Positions 27,877-37,190 of a stretch of 64,000 nucleotides of DNA are shown here, piece by piece. The notes beneath the pieces are model-generated. The model did no database searches. It worked only from the letters and a program-made list of their open reading frames with translations, and was not told the DNA's origin. Position numbers and translations under genes: made by a program. The DNA is from Chitinophaga rhizophila (GTDB lineage Bacteria; Bacteroidota; Bacteroidia; Chitinophagales; Chitinophagaceae), in the NCBI RefSeq assembly GCF_019492185.1, contig NZ_JAICCF010000003.1, positions 434,001-498,000 on the forward strand. The letters are read 5' to 3'. Positions within the stretch are counted from its first letter, which is position 1. Each line of letters starts with the position of its first letter.

Positions 27877-28425
27877 ATGGCCAAAATTCTAATATTATTC
27901 GCGCATCCTGCCTTGGAAAAGTCGAGGGTGCATGCTCAATTAATTGCTGCTATACGCGGTATGCAAGGCATTACACTACATGATCTTTATGAAGTATATC
28001 CAGACTTTAATATTGATGTAAGGCAGGAACAATCACTGCTATTACAACATGATATTATTTTGTTTCAGCATCCGTTTTACTGGTACAGCGCTCCAGCTAT
28101 TATTAAGCAATGGATGGACCTTGTACTGGAACATGGCTGGGCTTATGGCCATACCGGCACTGCCCTGAGAGGTAAATTTGCCGGAAATATAGTCACTGCC
28201 GGTGCCCAGGAAGCTGCTTATCAGAAAGACGGATGGCATCACCATACTATCAGGGATTTCCTGCTTCCATTTCAACAGACTGCGGCCCTGTGCAACATGC
28301 AGTACCTGGATCCGTATGTTATCTACGGTACCCACAGACTTACTCACGACAGCATCGTCGAGCAGGCTATTTCTTATAAACATATGCTGGAGCAACTCCG
28401 GGATGGACAACTAAAAATTCAATGA
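27877..28425 (+). CDS. KefF/KefG-like NAD(P)H-dependent oxidoreductase
   Basis: A 182-aa flavodoxin-fold FMN protein of the MdaB/KefF quinone-reductase family. The hallmark FQHPFYWYSAPAIIKQWMD (about residues 62-80) and the following HGWAYG are present, as is the N-terminal LILFAHPALEKS that binds FMN phosphate. In E. coli, KefF and KefG are ancillary subunits that activate KefC and KefB; here the gene stops one base before the start of a KefC-like antiporter, so the same partnership is very likely. It follows the ClC gene by 27 bases. Confidence 0.93.
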   Translation: MAKILILFAHPALEKSRVHAQLIAAIRGMQGITLHDLYEVYPDFNIDVRQEQSLLLQHDIILFQHPFYWYSAPAIIKQWMDLVLEHGWAYGHTGTALRGKFAGNIVTAGAQEAAYQKDGWHHHTIRDFLLPFQQTAALCNMQYLDPYVIYGTHRLTHDSIVEQAISYKHMLEQLRDGQLKIQ

Positions 28426-28426
28426 C

Positions 28427-30301
28427 ATGGAGCACTCTTATTTCTTTATAGCAATGATCTATCTGGCAGCAGCAGTGATATTTATTCCTATTGCCAGAAA
28501 ACTCGGATTAGGCTCCGTGCTCGGTTACCTGCTTGCTGGTGTGGTGATTGGCCCTTCCCTGATGGGCTTTATCGGGCAGGAAGGCCAGGATATTATGCAC
28601 TTTGCCGAATTTGGTGTAGTCATGATGCTCTTCCTGATCGGTATTGAACTGGAGCCTGCCTTGCTTTGGAATATGCGGGCTCCTATACTCGGACTAGGCG
28701 GCCTACAAGTGCTGATTACCACTGCACTGGCTACAGGACTGGCCCTGCTGCTGGGACAACCACTAAACGTATCACTGGCGCTGGGCATGATCCTTTCACT
28801 GTCTTCTACGGCTATTGTGCTCCAAAGTCTCAAGGAAAAAGGACAGTTGTCATCATCCGCTGGCCAAAGCGCCTTTTCTGTACTCTTATTCCAGGATATC
28901 GCTGTTATCCCAATGCTGGCAATCTTTCCATTACTGGCAGGAACAGCGTCTGGCGATACGGCATCGCACGAACATACCTTACGCGACGATCTTCCGGCGT
29001 GGGCGCAGACATTGGTAGTATTAGGCGCTGTAACCGTTATTATTGTTGCCGGCAGATACCTGGTACGCCCCTTACTGCGGGTGGTTGCCAGGGCACGGGT
29101 AAGAGAACTGTTTACCGCCTTTGCACTATTGCTGGTAGTGTCAATATCAGTACTTATGAGCCTTGTAGGCTTAAGCCCGGCACTGGGCGCTTTTCTGGGA
29201 GGTGTAGTACTAGCCAACAGTGAATACCGCCATGAGCTGGAGAGCGACATTGAACCATTTAAAGGACTGCTCCTGGGCCTGTTTTTCATGGCGGTAGGCG
29301 CGTCGATAGACTTCAAACTGGTATTGTCTATGCCCTGGGTGATCCTCGGACTAGTAATATCTATCATGGTTATTAAGGCCGTTACCCTGATTATATTAGG
29401 AAAGACATTCCGGATAAGTATAGAACAAAATCTGCTGTTTGGAATGGCCCTTTCCCAGGTTGGTGAATTTGCCTTCGTATTACTTTCATTTACTCAGCAA
29501 AACAATATCCTTTCCACTGATACGGTCAGTATAATGACTGCAGTGGTGGCATTGAGCATGGCTTTCACGCCCTTGCTATTGCTGCTCCACGAGCGTCTGA
29601 TACAACCACGGTTTAACAGGAAAGAAACAACTGATACCCGCGAAGCAGACGAGATCCATGAAAAGCACCCGGTGATCATTGCCGGATTCGGCCGCTTTGG
29701 CAATATCGTAGGCCGTTTCCTGCGTGTAAACGGGGTACAGGCTACCATACTCGATCTTGATTCAGACAGGGTAGATGCGCTGCATAATCTCGGTGTAAAG
29801 GTATATTACGGAGATGCATCCCGGCAGGACCTGCTGGCCGCTGCGGGAGCCGCAGAAGCCAAAGTGATCATCATTGCTATGGATACTGTAGAACAGACGC
29901 TGGAGGTCGTAAAAATCGTCAGAAAACACTTCCCTCACCTGCAGATGCTGGTAAAAGCAGAGAATATTCCGGATACATATGAACTGATGGACCTTGGTGT
30001 GTTACATATCTATAGGGAAACATTGGATACATCCTTGAGAATGGGGGCGGATGCCTTGCAAATGCTGGGTATAAGGGCCTATCATGCCCAAAGAAGCGCA
30101 AACACCTTCAGGAAACAGGATGACAAAGCACTGAAAGGATTGTCAGCTATTCGTAATGATAAAAAGCTCTATATCAATACAGTAAAAGAAAGGATTGAGG
30201 AACTGGAAAAGCTGATGTCCAGTGACAGAGTAACCAGGTGGAACCCGACTGCACAAGGCTGGGATGAACAATCGATGATAGATGAAGCCAACCAGGACTA
30301 A
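28427..30301 (+). CDS. KefB/KefC-like K+/H+ antiporter (CPA2) with RCK domain
   Basis: A 624-aa CPA2 transporter. The membrane half (about 1-385) carries some 12-13 helices with the CPA2 patterns LGLGSVLGYLLAGVVIGP near the start and LSSTAIVLQSL (about 125-135). A cytoplasmic RCK_N/TrkA-N domain follows (about 410-530; Rossmann motif IIAGFGRFG, acidic end LDLDSDRV), then a charged tail. KefC-type systems expel K+ during electrophile stress and are gated by glutathione adducts; whether this one binds glutathione or another thiol cannot be told. The upstream oxidoreductase is its likely subunit. Its stop overlaps the convergent small gene by 4 bases. Confidence 0.94.
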   Translation: MEHSYFFIAMIYLAAAVIFIPIARKLGLGSVLGYLLAGVVIGPSLMGFIGQEGQDIMHFAEFGVVMMLFLIGIELEPALLWNMRAPILGLGGLQVLITTALATGLALLLGQPLNVSLALGMILSLSSTAIVLQSLKEKGQLSSSAGQSAFSVLLFQDIAVIPMLAIFPLLAGTASGDTASHEHTLRDDLPAWAQTLVVLGAVTVIIVAGRYLVRPLLRVVARARVRELFTAFALLLVVSISVLMSLVGLSPALGAFLGGVVLANSEYRHELESDIEPFKGLLLGLFFMAVGASIDFKLVLSMPWVILGLVISIMVIKAVTLIILGKTFRISIEQNLLFGMALSQVGEFAFVLLSFTQQNNILSTDTVSIMTAVVALSMAFTPLLLLLHERLIQPRFNRKETTDTREADEIHEKHPVIIAGFGRFGNIVGRFLRVNGVQATILDLDSDRVDALHNLGVKVYYGDASRQDLLAAAGAAEAKVIIIAMDTVEQTLEVVKIVRKHFPHLQMLVKAENIPDTYELMDLGVLHIYRETLDTSLRMGADALQMLGIRAYHAQRSANTFRKQDDKALKGLSAIRNDKKLYINTVKERIEELEKLMSSDRVTRWNPTAQGWDEQSMIDEANQD

Positions 30302-30555
30302 ACGTCCAGGGCTTCTTCTATCTTATGTGCGATTTCCTGTAGCAACTGCGGATCAATCTTACCACCTGCCTGCGCATTCGCATCGGCGATGGCTCTGTAT
30401 TGTCCTTCATCGTCTTTTTCAAAGGTAATTTCATGCTGCTCTACCGTTACCTTAAAGGCAACTTTATACTGCTGTACCCACGGGCGTACCTCCAGGATAT
30501 GCGGCTTTCCTTTATATTCAAACTTTAGTATAAACGGGTCATCAAATCCTTCCAT
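30298..30555 (-). CDS. Small conserved-looking hypothetical protein
   Basis: An 85-aa acidic protein with alternating hydrophobic and charged residues (PFILKFEYKGKPHILEVRP, then a helical C-terminus LLQEIAHKIEEALDV). No signal peptide or membrane segment. I do not recognise a family. Its stop overlaps the convergent antiporter stop by 4 bases. It lies 38 bases downstream of the membrane-protein gene at 30594, with which it may be co-transcribed. Confidence 0.7.
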   Translation of the reverse strand: MEGFDDPFILKFEYKGKPHILEVRPWVQQYKVAFKVTVEQHEITFEKDDEGQYRAIADANAQAGGKIDPQLLQEIAHKIEEALDV

Positions 30556-30593
30556 AATTCGTCTGTTATCAGGTAAAGATATATATAATACTT

Positions 30594-30812
30594 TTAGAAG
30601 CTTTTATTGCGGATACGTATTTTCTCTTCTCTTGACAGCTGGTGAATAAACAGCAAGGAGAAATAAGCAGCAGCACTGATGATCAGTATATAACCAACAA
30701 ACCCTAGTGTATGGAATAACCAGAAGAGTGTCCAGTCATTCATCAGGGAGTACTGACCTAATACTGCCAGTATAGTTCCAATTAGCGCGAAGGCGAAAGC
30801 AATTCTTCTCAT
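30594..30812 (-). CDS. Small two-helix membrane protein
   Basis: A 72-aa protein with two hydrophobic segments (about 5-22 and 36-57) joined by a short W/N-containing loop and ending in a basic cytoplasmic tail (REEKIRIRNKSF). I know no function. Length, charge pattern and a clear ATG at 30812 make it credible as a gene; it is the probable first gene of a two-gene unit with the 85-aa protein. Confidence 0.65.
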   Translation of the reverse strand: MRRIAFAFALIGTILAVLGQYSLMNDWTLFWLFHTLGFVGYILIISAAAYFSLLFIHQLSREEKIRIRNKSF

Positions 30813-31483
30813 AAAGGGTACTTTTTTGGGATCCGTTTAATTTCCTCGAATTAATTAATCATTACTATTGTCCGTCGTTCTTTTGGTAATTGTCCATATG
30901 TCTCGGGGCAAACAAAATGCCATGGCGGCAATACAGCAAAGTTACTATCAGCATAGGTTTTCACGTAGATATTTTTCCACATTTGCGGGAAACTTGGAAA
31001 TGTGCATAACTCACGTCCCACATACCCACATTTTCAGAGAATTGAAAGGAAGTGTATCATACTGATAATTTTTACATAACCGTATCTTTTGTAATCATTT
31101 TTGCTATATTTTTATTGCACTTAATGATTATACCACTGTTTAAATCCTCCACAGGTATTGAAATTATAGCAAGTGTGATGTGAATAAATATCCAACATCA
31201 TAATGCGATGATCTTGTCCCGGCAATTCGGGCAAGCCTGCCGGTACGATCTGCGACTAGTGACTACCGGTACGGGATTAATTTGAGGGAAAGTAGTACCC
31301 GGGGGGCTTGTCCAGGCCTTGGGTTTTTATATCCAACATATAACGCTGCGTTACTCTCACGCTGCAACCACATGCATTTCCATCCATAAAAGTGTAATAA
31401 TAAAAAAAGCCGGAATAAGATTATTCCGGCTCATTACCTAAACCTACAACTGTTACACTGTTAGTAACATATCTTAAATATCT
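30813..31483. other. Intergenic region with several G/C-rich hairpins
   Basis: About 670 bases with no convincing gene. The left half is A/T-rich. Between about 31208 and 31330 the sequence becomes G/C-rich and structured: a CTTG-t-CCCG/CGGG-CAAG hairpin, the direct repeat CCGGTACG, and the phrase CTTGTCC twice. The efflux operon terminator lies at its right end. A small structured RNA is possible but unproven. Confidence 0.5.
31408..31431 (-). terminator. Terminator of the efflux operon
   Basis: A perfect 11-bp stem (31408-31418 with 31421-31431) separated by GA; on the minus strand it is followed by seven T residues. It lies 53 bases past the stop of the DHA2 exporter gene. Confidence 0.9.
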
Positions 31484-33064
31484 TTAGTGCATTGCACTTG
31501 CGTCTACTTTACCACCTTTCTTACTTCCTTTCACCATCAGCACAAACGGCACACACACCAGGAACAGTAAGCCTAAATAGAGGAATACATCCATATAAGA
31601 CAGTACAGTCGCCTGCCTCATCACACTCAACTCCAGGGATTGATAAGCACTTCCCGCCGCTTTTTTCAGGTCCATGCCTTTTTGGACAAAGCTGGCCATT
31701 GTTGCATTCACCCTGTTTATGACAGCAGGGTTGTTGCTATCCAATTTACTTACCAAATCCATTCTGTGCAGCTCGTTACGGCGGGATACAAATGTAGTAA
31801 TCAATGCTACGCCAAAAGATCCGCCTAACTGCCTCATCATACCCGTAAATGCTGCACCTTCACCAATCTGTTTACCTTGCAGCGTAGAAAGAGACAGGGT
31901 CGTAATTGGAATAAACAACATACCCATACCAATACCACGTACAATCAGCATCCAGAAGAAAGCTTCAGAACCCGTATCCGGTGTAATGATTTTATATCCC
32001 CACAGACAGAATACGAAGAACAGGAACATACCTGCTGCTACAAGATACTGCTGCGGTACACCTTTTTCCAGCAGCTTACCGATGATAGGCATCATGAACG
32101 CAGTGGTCAGTGCCGCCGGTATCATCAACATACCAGATTGTGTAGCTGTCCATCCAAGCAGGCTCTGTGTATACAGCGGAATGATAAAGGTTGAACCATA
32201 CAATCCGAAGCCCATCAGAAAGGATAATAATGTACCTACCCGCAGGTTCCCATTCGATAATACCCTGATATTCACTATCGGATTCTTATATACCAGTTCC
32301 CGCCATATAAAGAAGAAGAAGCCCAGTACCGCCGCTATTCCCAAAATCAGTATTGTCGTATCATTAAACCAGTCATCTTCCTGTCCGCGCTCTAACACAT
32401 ACTGGAGTGAACCAACTGCCAGTGCCAGGAAACCAATTCCCAGCCAGTCAATTTCACTGGCCGCTTTCTTCTCACCATACTGCGGACTTCTCACGAATTG
32501 CAGTGTAAGCAGGGTTGCAACTACACCGATAGGAATGTTGATATAAAATATATAAGGCCATGTAAAGTTATCTACTATATAACCACCCAGTGGCGGACCT
32601 AACGTTGGTCCGATAATCACACCCAGACCGTAGATGGCCTGCGCCATCCCTCTTTTTTCAGGAGGATAACTTTCAGTAATGATGGTCTGTGAGGTTACCA
32701 GCAATGCGCCACCACCTAAACCCTGGATAAAGCGGAATAGCACCAGCTCCCACATGGTTTCTGCGTTACCGCAAAGGAAAGAGGATATAGTAAATATAAT
32801 GATGGAAACAGCAAAATAGTTACGGCGTCCAAACTGTTGTGACAACCAACTTGTCATCGGTACGATAATTACGTTACCGATCGCATAAGCTGTGATCACC
32901 CAGCCAATCTCACTTAGTGTAGCACCCATGTTACCACGCATCTCATTCAATGCCACGTTCACAATGGTGGTATCTACGATCTCCAGCAAGGCACAAAGTA
33001 TGGCAGTAATTGTAATGATCACCCTACGGGCACCATACTCTACCAATGATTCCTGTTGTATCAC
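31484..33064 (-). CDS. DHA2-family (EmrB/QacA-like) MFS drug exporter
   Basis: A 526-aa, 14-helix proton-drug antiporter of the EmrB/QacA family. Motif A is QQFGRRNYF (about 66-74) and motif C is GLGVIIGPTLGPPLGG (about 147-162), which mark drug exporters. The start is the GTG at 33064: an in-frame stop lies just upstream and no early ATG exists. With the HlyD- and TolC-type genes upstream it forms a tripartite pump that moves substrates from the cytoplasm or periplasm to the outside. A gap of 144 bases separates it from the HlyD gene. It is the last gene of the operon and has its own terminator. Confidence 0.95.
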   Translation of the reverse strand: MIQQESLVEYGARRVIITITAILCALLEIVDTTIVNVALNEMRGNMGATLSEIGWVITAYAIGNVIIVPMTSWLSQQFGRRNYFAVSIIIFTISSFLCGNAETMWELVLFRFIQGLGGGALLVTSQTIITESYPPEKRGMAQAIYGLGVIIGPTLGPPLGGYIVDNFTWPYIFYINIPIGVVATLLTLQFVRSPQYGEKKAASEIDWLGIGFLALAVGSLQYVLERGQEDDWFNDTTILILGIAAVLGFFFFIWRELVYKNPIVNIRVLSNGNLRVGTLLSFLMGFGLYGSTFIIPLYTQSLLGWTATQSGMLMIPAALTTAFMMPIIGKLLEKGVPQQYLVAAGMFLFFVFCLWGYKIITPDTGSEAFFWMLIVRGIGMGMLFIPITTLSLSTLQGKQIGEGAAFTGMMRQLGGSFGVALITTFVSRRNELHRMDLVSKLDSNNPAVINRVNATMASFVQKGMDLKKAAGSAYQSLELSVMRQATVLSYMDVFLYLGLLFLVCVPFVLMVKGSKKGGKVDASAMH

Positions 33065-33208
33065 GTTATTAATTTTTTATATGATGATCAGTTCCCGAAT
33101 GTTCCCGCCAGGTGATACGAAATATGCAGTAGTGTATATGCCTGTCCGTAAATAATACCTGTTTAGTTCTCCGCCGTACCACACCAGCGGGATCATTCGT
33201 TACTGACA

Positions 33209-34336
33209 TTAGTCAAGATGTACGTCCACCTCTGCGTTCATACCAGGACGCAGCTGTTTCACTTCTGCCTGATTCAGATCATTAAATTCGATCTTTACGG
33301 GAAGACGCTGTACCACCTTTACAAAGTTACCGGAAGCGTTGTCTGGAGGCAGCAATGCAAAACGGGCACCGGTAGCAGGGGAGAAGGAGGTTACTTTACC
33401 TTCAATAGATTTTCCAGGGAATGCATCAATATGCACACTTACTTTCTGTCCCAGTTTCATTTTGTTAAGCTGGGTTTCTTTAAAGTTGGCCACAACCCAC
33501 ACATCATTGGAAAGTACTACGCTGAACAGCGACTGACCTGCCTGTACCAGCTGTCCTGGCTGCACAAATATCTTTGACACTTCACCATCTGCCTGCGCTG
33601 TAATTACTGAGTAGCTCAGTACCAGGTTGGCATTATCCAGTTCTGCCTGACGCTCTTTAATGATTGCTTTCGCTGCATTAATCTGTTCAGCAGTCGCATC
33701 ACTTTGTGTAGATACTGCGTTCGATTGGCGGGAAGCTACTTTCTTCTGTTCCTGTAGCACGTTCAGCTGACGTTCAGCAGTTTGCTTTGCAGCCAGTGCC
33801 TGCTCATATTGCTGCTGTGTGATAGAGTGATCTTTAATCAGGTTGGCATAACGATCGTAGTCCTGACTAGCACGCCATACGTTTACTTTCGCTGCTTCGA
33901 TCTGTGCATCTACGGCAGAGATATTAGCCTGCGAAGAAGATATATTAGAACGGGCCGCATTGGTACTGGCCACTGCCACCTGAACATTTACTTCAGCAGC
34001 AGCCAGCCCTGCCTGGGCCTGCGCCACTTTGATCTGCAGATCTCTGTCATCCAGTATCACCAGGGTATCGCCTTTCTTTACCCGCTGGTTATCTTTTACC
34101 CTCACTTCCTTTACATATCCTGTGATACGGGGTATTACAGGACTCACGTTTGCTTCTACCTGCGCGTTATCTGTTTCTTCATGGTGAAGGGAGTGTATAT
34201 ATTTAGTGACACCAAATGCACCACCACCGATCACCAGCACAGCCAAGACGATGATGAAACGGTAGTTTCTCTTCTTGGGAGCCTCCTGCATATTGTTGGC
34301 GCCTTTATTAGTAGTTGTAGCTGATTGCGTTTCCAT
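33209..34336 (-). CDS. HlyD/EmrA-family periplasmic adaptor
   Basis: A 375-aa membrane-fusion protein with one N-terminal transmembrane helix (about 26-46), a split biotinyl-lipoyl domain (ETDNAQVEANVSPVIPRI...), a long coiled-coil hairpin rich in Ala, Gln and Ser (about 105-235) and a beta-barrel (DVWVVANFKETQLNKMKLG). It bridges the DHA2 exporter in the inner membrane and the TolC-like channel. Spacing to the TolC-like gene is 51 bases, in the same direction. Confidence 0.95.
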   Translation of the reverse strand: METQSATTTNKGANNMQEAPKKRNYRFIIVLAVLVIGGGAFGVTKYIHSLHHEETDNAQVEANVSPVIPRITGYVKEVRVKDNQRVKKGDTLVILDDRDLQIKVAQAQAGLAAAEVNVQVAVASTNAARSNISSSQANISAVDAQIEAAKVNVWRASQDYDRYANLIKDHSITQQQYEQALAAKQTAERQLNVLQEQKKVASRQSNAVSTQSDATAEQINAAKAIIKERQAELDNANLVLSYSVITAQADGEVSKIFVQPGQLVQAGQSLFSVVLSNDVWVVANFKETQLNKMKLGQKVSVHIDAFPGKSIEGKVTSFSPATGARFALLPPDNASGNFVKVVQRLPVKIEFNDLNQAEVKQLRPGMNAEVDVHLD

Positions 34337-34387
34337 ATAGCGTATATATGATTATTACTTTTTAAAATTCTTTAATGAGATAGAAAA

Positions 34388-35755
34388 TTACCTGATAGCT
34401 TCTGCGCCTGTTTCTGTAAGCACTCCCGCCGTCTCCAGCAGTTTGGTATATGATACCACTGCATCAGCTTTTGCGAAAGCGTAGTTCAGTTTTGCCTGGA
34501 TATTGGCAACGTCTGCTTCCAGCAGGTCTGTTGTTGTTGCGAGATTGTTTTCCTGCTTATTCTTCACTATCTTATAATTCTCACTCGCCTGATCAATTGC
34601 TTTCTGATAAGCCTCGATTTTCTTCTGGTTGACCAGGTAATTCTGGTAAGCCCTGTTAATAGTCAGATGTATGTTATCGGCCAGCAGCTCTTCATTTACC
34701 TGTACTTCCTGTAATCTTACCTTTGCTTCATTCACCTTTGAACCTGATTTCCAGAATGAAGACGGAGAATATTTCACACCGACACCCAGGTTAAGCGCGT
34801 TGGTTACAGTCAATGCATTAGGCACATGAATAGCGGCATAACCACCAGTCAGGCCTATAGAAGGATAATATTCACCTTTGGCAGCCTTGATACCCGCATT
34901 AGCAGCCTTCTCCCGGATAGTCAGGGCAGCAGCATCTTTACGATTTTGCAAAGCAATCTGTTCCCACTCGGTAACCGCCTTTGAAGCAGCAGGAGCCGAT
35001 TGTTCAAAAGTGTTCACATCAGCTACCAGTTCCGTCGTATCAGGTAAACCTATCAGCAGGTTCATAGCGATACTTGCCAGCTTCAGGTTACTTTCAGCTT
35101 CCATTAGTGAAACTTCCACATTAGATTGTTGTAGCTGTACTTTTAATAAGTCGTTTCGGGCTATAATACCGTTCTTTTCCAGGTTGGTAAAGTCGGTTAC
35201 GCGCTGCTGCTGCTGCTTCAGATTTTCACGCACCAGTTCCACTGCCTGCTGAGATTTGTACAGATTGCTGTAAGCGTTGATTGTATTCTGTATCACCGCC
35301 TCACGATCTTTATCCGCGTCCAGCTTTGCAGCTTCTGCCAAGTACCGCGCTGATTCTTTCTGGCTTTGGATAATAAAACCGGAAAAAACAGGCACTGATA
35401 CAGTTGCCATGGCATAAGCCAGGGAATTTACTTTAGGAGAAGAGCCCCCGCCTGAACCTGTACTATCGCCACCTAGTTTGAGTTTCAGATCGACATTTGG
35501 TTCGTTTATTCTGAGATAGGAGCCTGACACACTTACATCAGGTAATTGCGCATTGTTAGCTGTCTTAACGGTGGCCAGCGCAGCGTCGATCTTCGTTTTG
35601 CTGAGTTTAAGTTCTTTACTGTTCTGTATACTAAGCGATATGGCTTCTTTCAAAGACAGGCTCTTCTTGTCCTGCGCAAAACTGGTATAAGGTATAGCCA
35701 GTATAGCGCAAACTGCCAGAGACCATAGCCGCCTGTATGTCGTATTAAGCTTCAT
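34388..35755 (-). CDS. TolC-family outer-membrane efflux channel
   Basis: A 455-aa protein with a signal peptide (cleavage after TSFAQ, near residue 28) and the two internally duplicated halves of the TolC fold, long amphipathic helices such as LKLSKTKIDAALATVKTANNAQLPDV followed by short strands. It forms the trimeric exit duct for the pump. Its start overlaps the end of the TetR gene by 11 bases, so the two are translationally linked and the regulator is the first gene of the operon. Confidence 0.95.
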   Translation of the reverse strand: MKLNTTYRRLWSLAVCAILAIPYTSFAQDKKSLSLKEAISLSIQNSKELKLSKTKIDAALATVKTANNAQLPDVSVSGSYLRINEPNVDLKLKLGGDSTGSGGGSSPKVNSLAYAMATVSVPVFSGFIIQSQKESARYLAEAAKLDADKDREAVIQNTINAYSNLYKSQQAVELVRENLKQQQQRVTDFTNLEKNGIIARNDLLKVQLQQSNVEVSLMEAESNLKLASIAMNLLIGLPDTTELVADVNTFEQSAPAASKAVTEWEQIALQNRKDAAALTIREKAANAGIKAAKGEYYPSIGLTGGYAAIHVPNALTVTNALNLGVGVKYSPSSFWKSGSKVNEAKVRLQEVQVNEELLADNIHLTINRAYQNYLVNQKKIEAYQKAIDQASENYKIVKNKQENNLATTTDLLEADVANIQAKLNYAFAKADAVVSYTKLLETAGVLTETGAEAIR

Positions 35756-36371
35756 GGAGGAGAATGGCTTTAAACAAATTTTTCAAATGATTGCTTGTAT
35801 GAATAATTAAATATTCCTGTAGTTCACTATCTGTGAGGTGTTCCAGATTACTCATGCGCTGAAAGTGATGCCTTGTTGACATGATATGATTCGTTGTACC
35901 CGTCAGGGTCGTTACCATCATCAAAACGTCTACATTCTTCTTGAAATGCCCTTTTTCCTGTCCTTCGGAAATGAATGCGCGGATAACCTCGTACGCTTCT
36001 TTCTTATTCTCGTGAATTAGTTCGTTGACGGCAATATCTGCCTGGATCTGTGCACGCATCATCATCAGGTTAAAGCACGGATTGCTCATTATCCTTCTTA
36101 CAAACCTTTCTACCAGTGATTCCAGTCTTTCAACATAGCTTTTTGAAGTATCAGCTAAGGTTTCAGTTAATGTTGCTTTCCAGGTGATGATCCTTTTCAG
36201 GAAAATAGACTCAATCAATTTCTCTTTTGAGCCGAAATAATAAGAGATCATTGCGATGTTCACACCAGCCTCATGAGCAATATCCCTCACTGATGTTGCA
36301 TGAAAACCATGCAACGCGAATAGCTTTTCTGCTGATTCCAGGATAGATAATTGCTTTTGATTGTATTCCAT
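35745..36371 (-). CDS. TetR/AcrR-family repressor of the efflux operon
   Basis: A 208-aa regulator. The N-terminal DNA-binding domain (about 1-55) has the classic TetR helix-turn-helix VRDIAHEAGVNIAMISYYFG, followed by KEKLIESIF. The ligand domain is all helical and not assignable. It is the first gene of a four-gene unit (regulator, channel, adaptor, exporter). A consensus promoter and an overlapping palindrome sit just upstream, so autorepression and induction by a pump substrate is the simple reading. Confidence 0.95.
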   Translation of the reverse strand: MEYNQKQLSILESAEKLFALHGFHATSVRDIAHEAGVNIAMISYYFGSKEKLIESIFLKRIITWKATLTETLADTSKSYVERLESLVERFVRRIMSNPCFNLMMMRAQIQADIAVNELIHENKKEAYEVIRAFISEGQEKGHFKKNVDVLMMVTTLTGTTNHIMSTRHHFQRMSNLEHLTDSELQEYLIIHTSNHLKNLFKAILLHEA

Positions 36372-36393
36372 GTGTTAAATCCAATTGTTGACA

Positions 36394-36424
36394 CAAAATT
36401 AAACAAACATTTAATTAAATCAAA
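36394..36424 (-). promoter_or_regulatory. Bacteroidota-type promoter of the efflux operon
   Basis: On the minus strand a TTTG (36421-36424) is followed after exactly 19 bases by TAATTTTG (36394-36401). This matches the known Bacteroidota consensus TTTG-N19-TAnnTTTG. Transcription would begin some 15-20 bases before the TetR ATG at 36371. Confidence 0.8.
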
Positions 36425-36433
36425 CGACCGTTT
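36409..36433. promoter_or_regulatory. Likely TetR operator palindromes
   Basis: AAACG-AC-CGTTT (36422-36433) is an inverted repeat that covers the -33 box, and ATTTAATTAAAT (36409-36420) is a perfect 12-base palindrome inside the promoter spacer. Either or both could be the operator of the adjacent TetR-family protein; the first looks more like a typical TetR site. Confidence 0.6.
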
Positions 36434-37190
36434 AAATTTCACCCTGTTATAATATATTTTTAAGCAGATTTTAAGGTACTTGTAAAGTTTAAGGAGAAAT
36501 TACTAACAGCAGGCGGAGCGGTATTCACAAAATCTTCATCCGATGGCTGGGCTTTTAAGGCTGATAATTACAGAATGAACAGTCAGATTCTGATAAGGGG
36601 CAAATGAACATAATGACCTCAGCAATTACTATTTTTTCATTCTACTTTTGATCCGTTGATTTGAAAATCGAACACAACAAATACAGATTGATCGCAAGGA
36701 AACTGTATCATATTGAAGAGAAGCAGAACGACCTGCTGTTAACCAAACCATTCATCTTTATTATGCTAAAAACTACTTTTTAAATGAAACACGTCAGTAA
36801 CAACTGTTTGTCCATATCCATTATCTGAAAAACCAGTATCGGATAAAAACGTAGTCAATCCGGCTTTCTATTCACCATTATTAAACCTGTCTGACCGCAT
36901 TGGATTTCAATGCGAGAGGACACATCCATTGCTTGTATCTAAGGCATTATAAGTTATCTGTAATGCCCTGAGGCTACGTTTTACGGTCTTCCGATTACAT
37001 CCAAGGTTGATAACGAGGTACCCCGGGGCGCTTTCCAGCGCACCGGTCCTTTATAGCTGTCATCATCCATTATTTAAGCGCAAATACATTGACAATGACT
37101 GCCTTCCTGAAATTTCGATGCCTCAATTTGAGCAGGAAAGACTATTATTATATCATCAACATCTTATTACTGAGCACAAACACATCAATT
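36434..37190. other. Intergenic region, efflux operon / sugar kinase
   Basis: About 750 bases without a believable gene. Two small perfect hairpins are visible: CGCATTG/CAATGCG (36896-36914) and GGCATTA/TAATGCC (36943-36967). They lie well upstream of the kinase and could belong to its leader. Confidence 0.5.

Noticed and set aside
28525-29367. 280-codon antisense ORF opposite the KefC-like gene
   Set aside because: It is the shadow of a well-supported transporter; residues are Ser/Thr/Pro-rich as expected from antisense of hydrophobic codons.
30868-31065. 65-codon ORF in the 30.8-31.5 kb gap
   Set aside because: Weak composition, no promoter or neighbour support, and no family.
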